The position numbers and the translations under genes are program-made. Below are positions 6,425 through 8,874 of a stretch of 8,874 nucleotides of DNA, piece after piece. The stretch is from positions 1 to 8,874 of the forward strand of contig CAIOKW010000049.1 of assembly GCA_903858975.1 (NCBI GenBank). Reading direction: 5' to 3'. The DNA comes from Oligoflexia bacterium (GTDB taxonomy: Bacteria; Bdellovibrionota; UBA1018; CAIMNF01). The notes beneath the pieces are model-generated. The model had not been told where the DNA came from. It did no database searches and saw nothing but the letters and a program-made list of their open reading frames with translations. How positions within the stretch are numbered: position 1 is the first letter of the stretch; each line of letters begins with the position of its first letter.

Positions 6425-7870
6425 ATGCGTAACACTCAAAGGCCTGCCCCGATCTTTTTCCTCAGTATTCTGATCTGCCTCTTTAGTTTTCAGGCCTCAG
6501 CAGAAAAACCCTTTGATCATCTCTCCTTTGGTTTAGCGTCAGCACCCGGACAGGCGGAAGACCATCTCGACGACATCTGGATGAGTTGGGGCAAACAAGG
6601 AAAGATCGCCAACTTCAAAAACGAGCCCCGCCCCGAGGACCGCCTCAATTTCTGGTCGCATCCAGAAGTGGAGCTCGATCTCGCCGCCGCCAGCGGAATT
6701 CAAATCTATCGCTTCGGAGTGGATTGGGGCCGAATCATGCCTCTACCCCATCAATTCGACAAAAAGGTTATTGAGCAGTACCGAGCCATCCTCCACCAGA
6801 TCAAAGATCGTAAGATGAAAGTCATGCTCACACTCATGCACCATTCTATTCCGAAGTGGGCACAGGATCAGGGCGGCTGGCTGAACCCAGAGATGAGTGC
6901 TCATTTTATCGAGTTTTCAAAAAGAATGCTGGAAGAGTATCACTCGGACGTAGACTACTGGATCACTTTTAATGAAGCGAATATTTTTGTGACCCTCGCC
7001 TACACTGCTGGACTGTGGCCTCCTGGCGAGCATCGCCCACTGACCTCACTCCTGTACTTCGGGCCCTTTAAGGGCGAAACCCTGGCGGCCATGGATCGCA
7101 TGGCTGACTCCCATAACACTCTTTATGATTGGGCTCATCAACATTACCCGCAAATTCAAATGGGACTTGCGCACAACATGGCCTACTATACAGGAAAATC
7201 CTGGTTTAATCGCTGGAAAGCAAAATTCAGTGATGAACTCATGAACTGGAGATTTCCAGAAAGAACCCGCGGACACCTCGACTTCTTTGGCTTCAATTAC
7301 TATGGCGCCGAATGGCTGAAAGGCTCACAAATCGACATTGACCCAGAAGAGGAATATTCTGAAGCCGGACGCGCTATTTATCCCGAAGGTTTGTACCTTC
7401 TGCTTCAGGAAATCCACTCCCGTTTCAAGCTCCCTATTTTCATCACTGAAAACGGGATCGCTGATTCAAAAGACATCATCAGGCCCTCTTATCTGATTGA
7501 GCACTTAAAAGCTGTAGAAGCGGCCATCCATGACGGCATTCCTGTGAATGCCTATATCGTTTGGACACTCTCTGATAATCTCGAATGGTCAGATGGGTAC
7601 TGCCCGAAATTTGGACTAGTCTCCGTAGACCGAAAGAGCGAACTGAAGCGTACCCCGAGAGAAAGCTATCAACTTTTTCAAGAAATCATTCAAAATCGAG
7701 AAATCACAAAAAATGTTCGCGATACTGCGTGGAATCGAGTGATCAGTCACCAAGGAGAAGAGCGCCCCTTTTGTCGCGCGCCCGATGGCGTCACTGCCCT
7801 CAGTGAGCCTACTTTTCGAAAACTAGTGAAGAAAGACTGGAGATTTCGACCGCTCGACGCCTCCAAATAA
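6425..7870 (+). CDS. Exported family 1 glycoside hydrolase resembling plant SFR2 galactolipid galactosyltransferase
   Basis: This 481-residue protein has a signal peptide (cleavage predicted after ASA at 24-26) and a full GH1 barrel. The acid/base motif is TFNEAN with E184, where Ala replaces the usual Pro after the Glu. The nucleophile motif is FITENG with E342. The substrate-binding segment is VWTLSDNLEW at 379-388. From memory, the segments FGLASAPGQAEDHLDD (35-50), VDWGRIMP (99-106), MKVMLTLMHHSIPKWA (131-146), YSEAGRAIYPEGLY (311-324), RPSYLIEHL (353-361) and GYCPKFGLVSVDR (391-403) follow Arabidopsis SFR2 closely. So do tail elements DTAWN (433-437), ERPFCR (446-451) and KDWRFRP (470-476), beyond the normal GH1 end. 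SFR2 moves galactose between galactolipids. A role on envelope glycolipids is inferred; an ordinary beta-glycosidase remains possible. Ribosome site is weak (GGGG just before ATG). Its last 62 bp overlap the opposite-strand gene. Confidence 0.9.
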   Translation: MRNTQRPAPIFFLSILICLFSFQASAEKPFDHLSFGLASAPGQAEDHLDDIWMSWGKQGKIANFKNEPRPEDRLNFWSHPEVELDLAAASGIQIYRFGVDWGRIMPLPHQFDKKVIEQYRAILHQIKDRKMKVMLTLMHHSIPKWAQDQGGWLNPEMSAHFIEFSKRMLEEYHSDVDYWITFNEANIFVTLAYTAGLWPPGEHRPLTSLLYFGPFKGETLAAMDRMADSHNTLYDWAHQHYPQIQMGLAHNMAYYTGKSWFNRWKAKFSDELMNWRFPERTRGHLDFFGFNYYGAEWLKGSQIDIDPEEEYSEAGRAIYPEGLYLLLQEIHSRFKLPIFITENGIADSKDIIRPSYLIEHLKAVEAAIHDGIPVNAYIVWTLSDNLEWSDGYCPKFGLVSVDRKSELKRTPRESYQLFQEIIQNREITKNVRDTAWNRVISHQGEERPFCRAPDGVTALSEPTFRKLVKKDWRFRPLDASK

Positions 7871-8639
7871 TCCCGTCTAAGACATAGTGGGTAAAATTCA
7901 ATGCGAGGATAAATGAAAATCCCACCATTGCACTTGCTTCGAGCCCATACAAAGCCAGAGAAAGCATCAGGGGCAAAATCAGAAATTGGATTCTGTTTTC
8001 AAATCGAAACATAAACTTCAAGTACTGTAGATTATGAAATACGTTTAAACAGAGCCAACCCACTGCAAAGCTCTCAATACCCAAATAGGCCATTGAAAAG
8101 AGCGCCACATGTTGCAGTGCTGGCTGCATGACTTTTCTTCGAAACCCAAGATAACTCACTAATAAAATCAAATTCAAGATCAAGGCCTGTGACCTTGAAA
8201 TCGAAAAAGAAAACGGGCTATTAATGAGGTAAGAAAAAAACACTTGAGGTCCTGACGAAAACAATCCCAGCACCGATATCAGCGGCACCAAAAGAAAGAA
8301 GCAGTGGTCAACGAGCTCGGCTTTGTGCACGTGCTTACCGTAGCGTGCAATTCCGAAATTCTGTTTTGAATAATGAAACTGCTGCCAAAAGAAATAGAAA
8401 CTAAAAATTAAAACAAAATTAATGAAATGAGAAACAAGGAGAACCGACCCAAAGAGCGACATGAAAATAAAAATCGTTTTAAATATTGCTCCCCGCTCTC
8501 TCCGATCACTTCGGGTCAAGGTGGAGAAAGTATGCGGTACCGAGAGAATCCATATATTTAAAGTGAACCATAACCACAAAAACTGCGGAAACGCCTTACT
8601 CAATCCGAACGCGAGTCCAAAACCCGCCCAGGGAAGCAT
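7809..8639 (-). CDS. Histidine-rich polytopic membrane protein of unknown function
   Basis: I do not recognise this protein securely. It has about 276 residues and roughly seven to eight hydrophobic segments. Polar motifs are embedded in or next to the membrane: SVPHT at 33-37, WQQFHYSKQ at 85-93, NVFHNLQYLKF at 199-209 and HYVLDGIIWRRR at 251-262. Histidines H36, H89, H202 and H251 sit in these motifs, a pattern seen in integral-membrane metalloenzymes; the Brp/Blh carotene dioxygenase group is one loose comparison. The C-terminal H-Y-x-x-D-G-x-I-W signature seems familiar from uncharacterised bacterial membrane proteins. Start choice: ATG 8639 lies 5 bases after the upstream gene's stop. 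A TTG at 8648 would instead overlap that stop as TTGA behind GGGATGG, and a TTG at 8717 would run far into the upstream gene. Its 3' end overlaps the GH1 gene by 62 bp, tail to tail. Confidence 0.72.
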   Translation of the reverse strand: MLPWAGFGLAFGLSKAFPQFLWLWFTLNIWILSVPHTFSTLTRSDRRERGAIFKTIFIFMSLFGSVLLVSHFINFVLIFSFYFFWQQFHYSKQNFGIARYGKHVHKAELVDHCFFLLVPLISVLGLFSSGPQVFFSYLINSPFSFSISRSQALILNLILLVSYLGFRRKVMQPALQHVALFSMAYLGIESFAVGWLCLNVFHNLQYLKFMFRFENRIQFLILPLMLSLALYGLEASAMVGFSFILALNFTHYVLDGIIWRRRAVEISSLSSLVFEK

Positions 8640-8644
8640 CCCGA

Positions 8645-8869
8645 TCAAGACGCCATCCCGTTCGGATGAATCACAGGGAAAACGGGCTGGGGATTCGGAA
8701 GATTGCAAGTCGGGCAATAGTAACCTGGATTATAAGGGGATGGAGGATGCGGATTAAAGTAATACGGCTGCTGAATCGGCATCATCATGGGATATTGCAA
8801 TTGAGGATAAAAATAGACCGGCGGAGAATAGCCCCACGGAGTTCCATAGTAATTAAAGAAATTATTCAT
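8645..8869 (-). CDS. Small Pro/Tyr/Asn-rich protein with CxxC
   Basis: This 74-residue protein, or the C-terminal part of a longer one cut by the window edge, has 18 prolines, 11 tyrosines and 8 asparagines. It has no hydrophobic membrane segment, and there is a single CPTC pair at 52-55. The composition is too skewed to be a chance frame, and it runs until 5 bases before the membrane protein start, so the two are probably translated together. The ATG at 8869 is only 5 bases from the window end, so its ribosome site cannot be judged and the frame is still open upstream. Such low-complexity PY-rich proteins occur as extracellular, sheath or phase-separating proteins, or as unstructured tails. 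Function unknown. Confidence 0.65.
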   Translation of the reverse strand: MNNFFNYYGTPWGYSPPVYFYPQLQYPMMMPIQQPYYFNPHPPSPYNPGYYCPTCNLPNPQPVFPVIHPNGMAS

Positions 8870-8874
8870 TTGAG

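Noticed and set aside
8640..8717. TTG at 8717 as start of the histidine-rich membrane protein
   Set aside because: The extra residues are polar, lie in another frame of the Pro/Tyr-rich gene, and two better-placed starts (8648 and 8639) exist at the gene junction.
8461..8757. 98-codon plus-strand open frame
   Set aside because: It is antisense to the membrane protein and the Pro/Tyr-rich gene, with no domain and no supporting ribosome site.

Overview
This 8.9-kb bacterial chromosomal window has moderate GC and densely packed genes on both strands. I see no IS element, CRISPR array, tRNA, rRNA or attachment site. Lipobox-type lipoproteins, exported proteins and a Pro/Tyr-rich small protein point to a Gram-negative. 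The style, including the short C-terminal domain after the VWA fold of the lipoprotein, reminds me of Bdellovibrionota/Oligoflexia or a related deltaproteobacterial-type lineage. That placement is an impression, not a result.

Left part (1-3582): the 3' two thirds of mnmH (tRNA 2-selenouridine synthase) overlaps a gene for a PPC/DUF296-domain protein that seems to carry a signal peptide. Converging on these is a large OPT-family oligopeptide/metal-chelate transporter on the minus strand. It is divergent from a half-size TauE/SafE transporter. Neither divergent gene has a convincing Shine-Dalgarno. The OPT gene has a good sigma70-type promoter ending only 8 bases before its ATG, which suggests a leaderless mRNA.

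Middle (3590-5179): selO (protein AMPylase, Cys form) runs leftwards. It is separated from the right-hand block by a 156-bp AT-rich region holding nested TTGAA/TTCAA inverted repeats and a 12-bp perfect palindrome sitting in the spacer of a candidate promoter.

Right part (5180-8869): a von Willebrand factor A lipoprotein is followed after 51 bp by an exported family 1 glycoside hydrolase. From memory this enzyme resembles plant SFR2 (galactolipid:galactolipid galactosyltransferase) along its whole length, including the C-terminal tail that ordinary GH1 beta-glucosidases lack. This is the most interesting object in the window. Its 3' end overlaps, tail to tail, a gene for a histidine-rich polytopic membrane protein. 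That gene is apparently co-transcribed with a 74-residue Pro/Tyr-rich CxxC protein at the window edge.

The genes do not form one obvious pathway. The right block can be read as an envelope-related set (lipoprotein, exported glycolipid-type glycosidase, membrane protein). The left block is a patchwork of tRNA modification, transport and protein modification.
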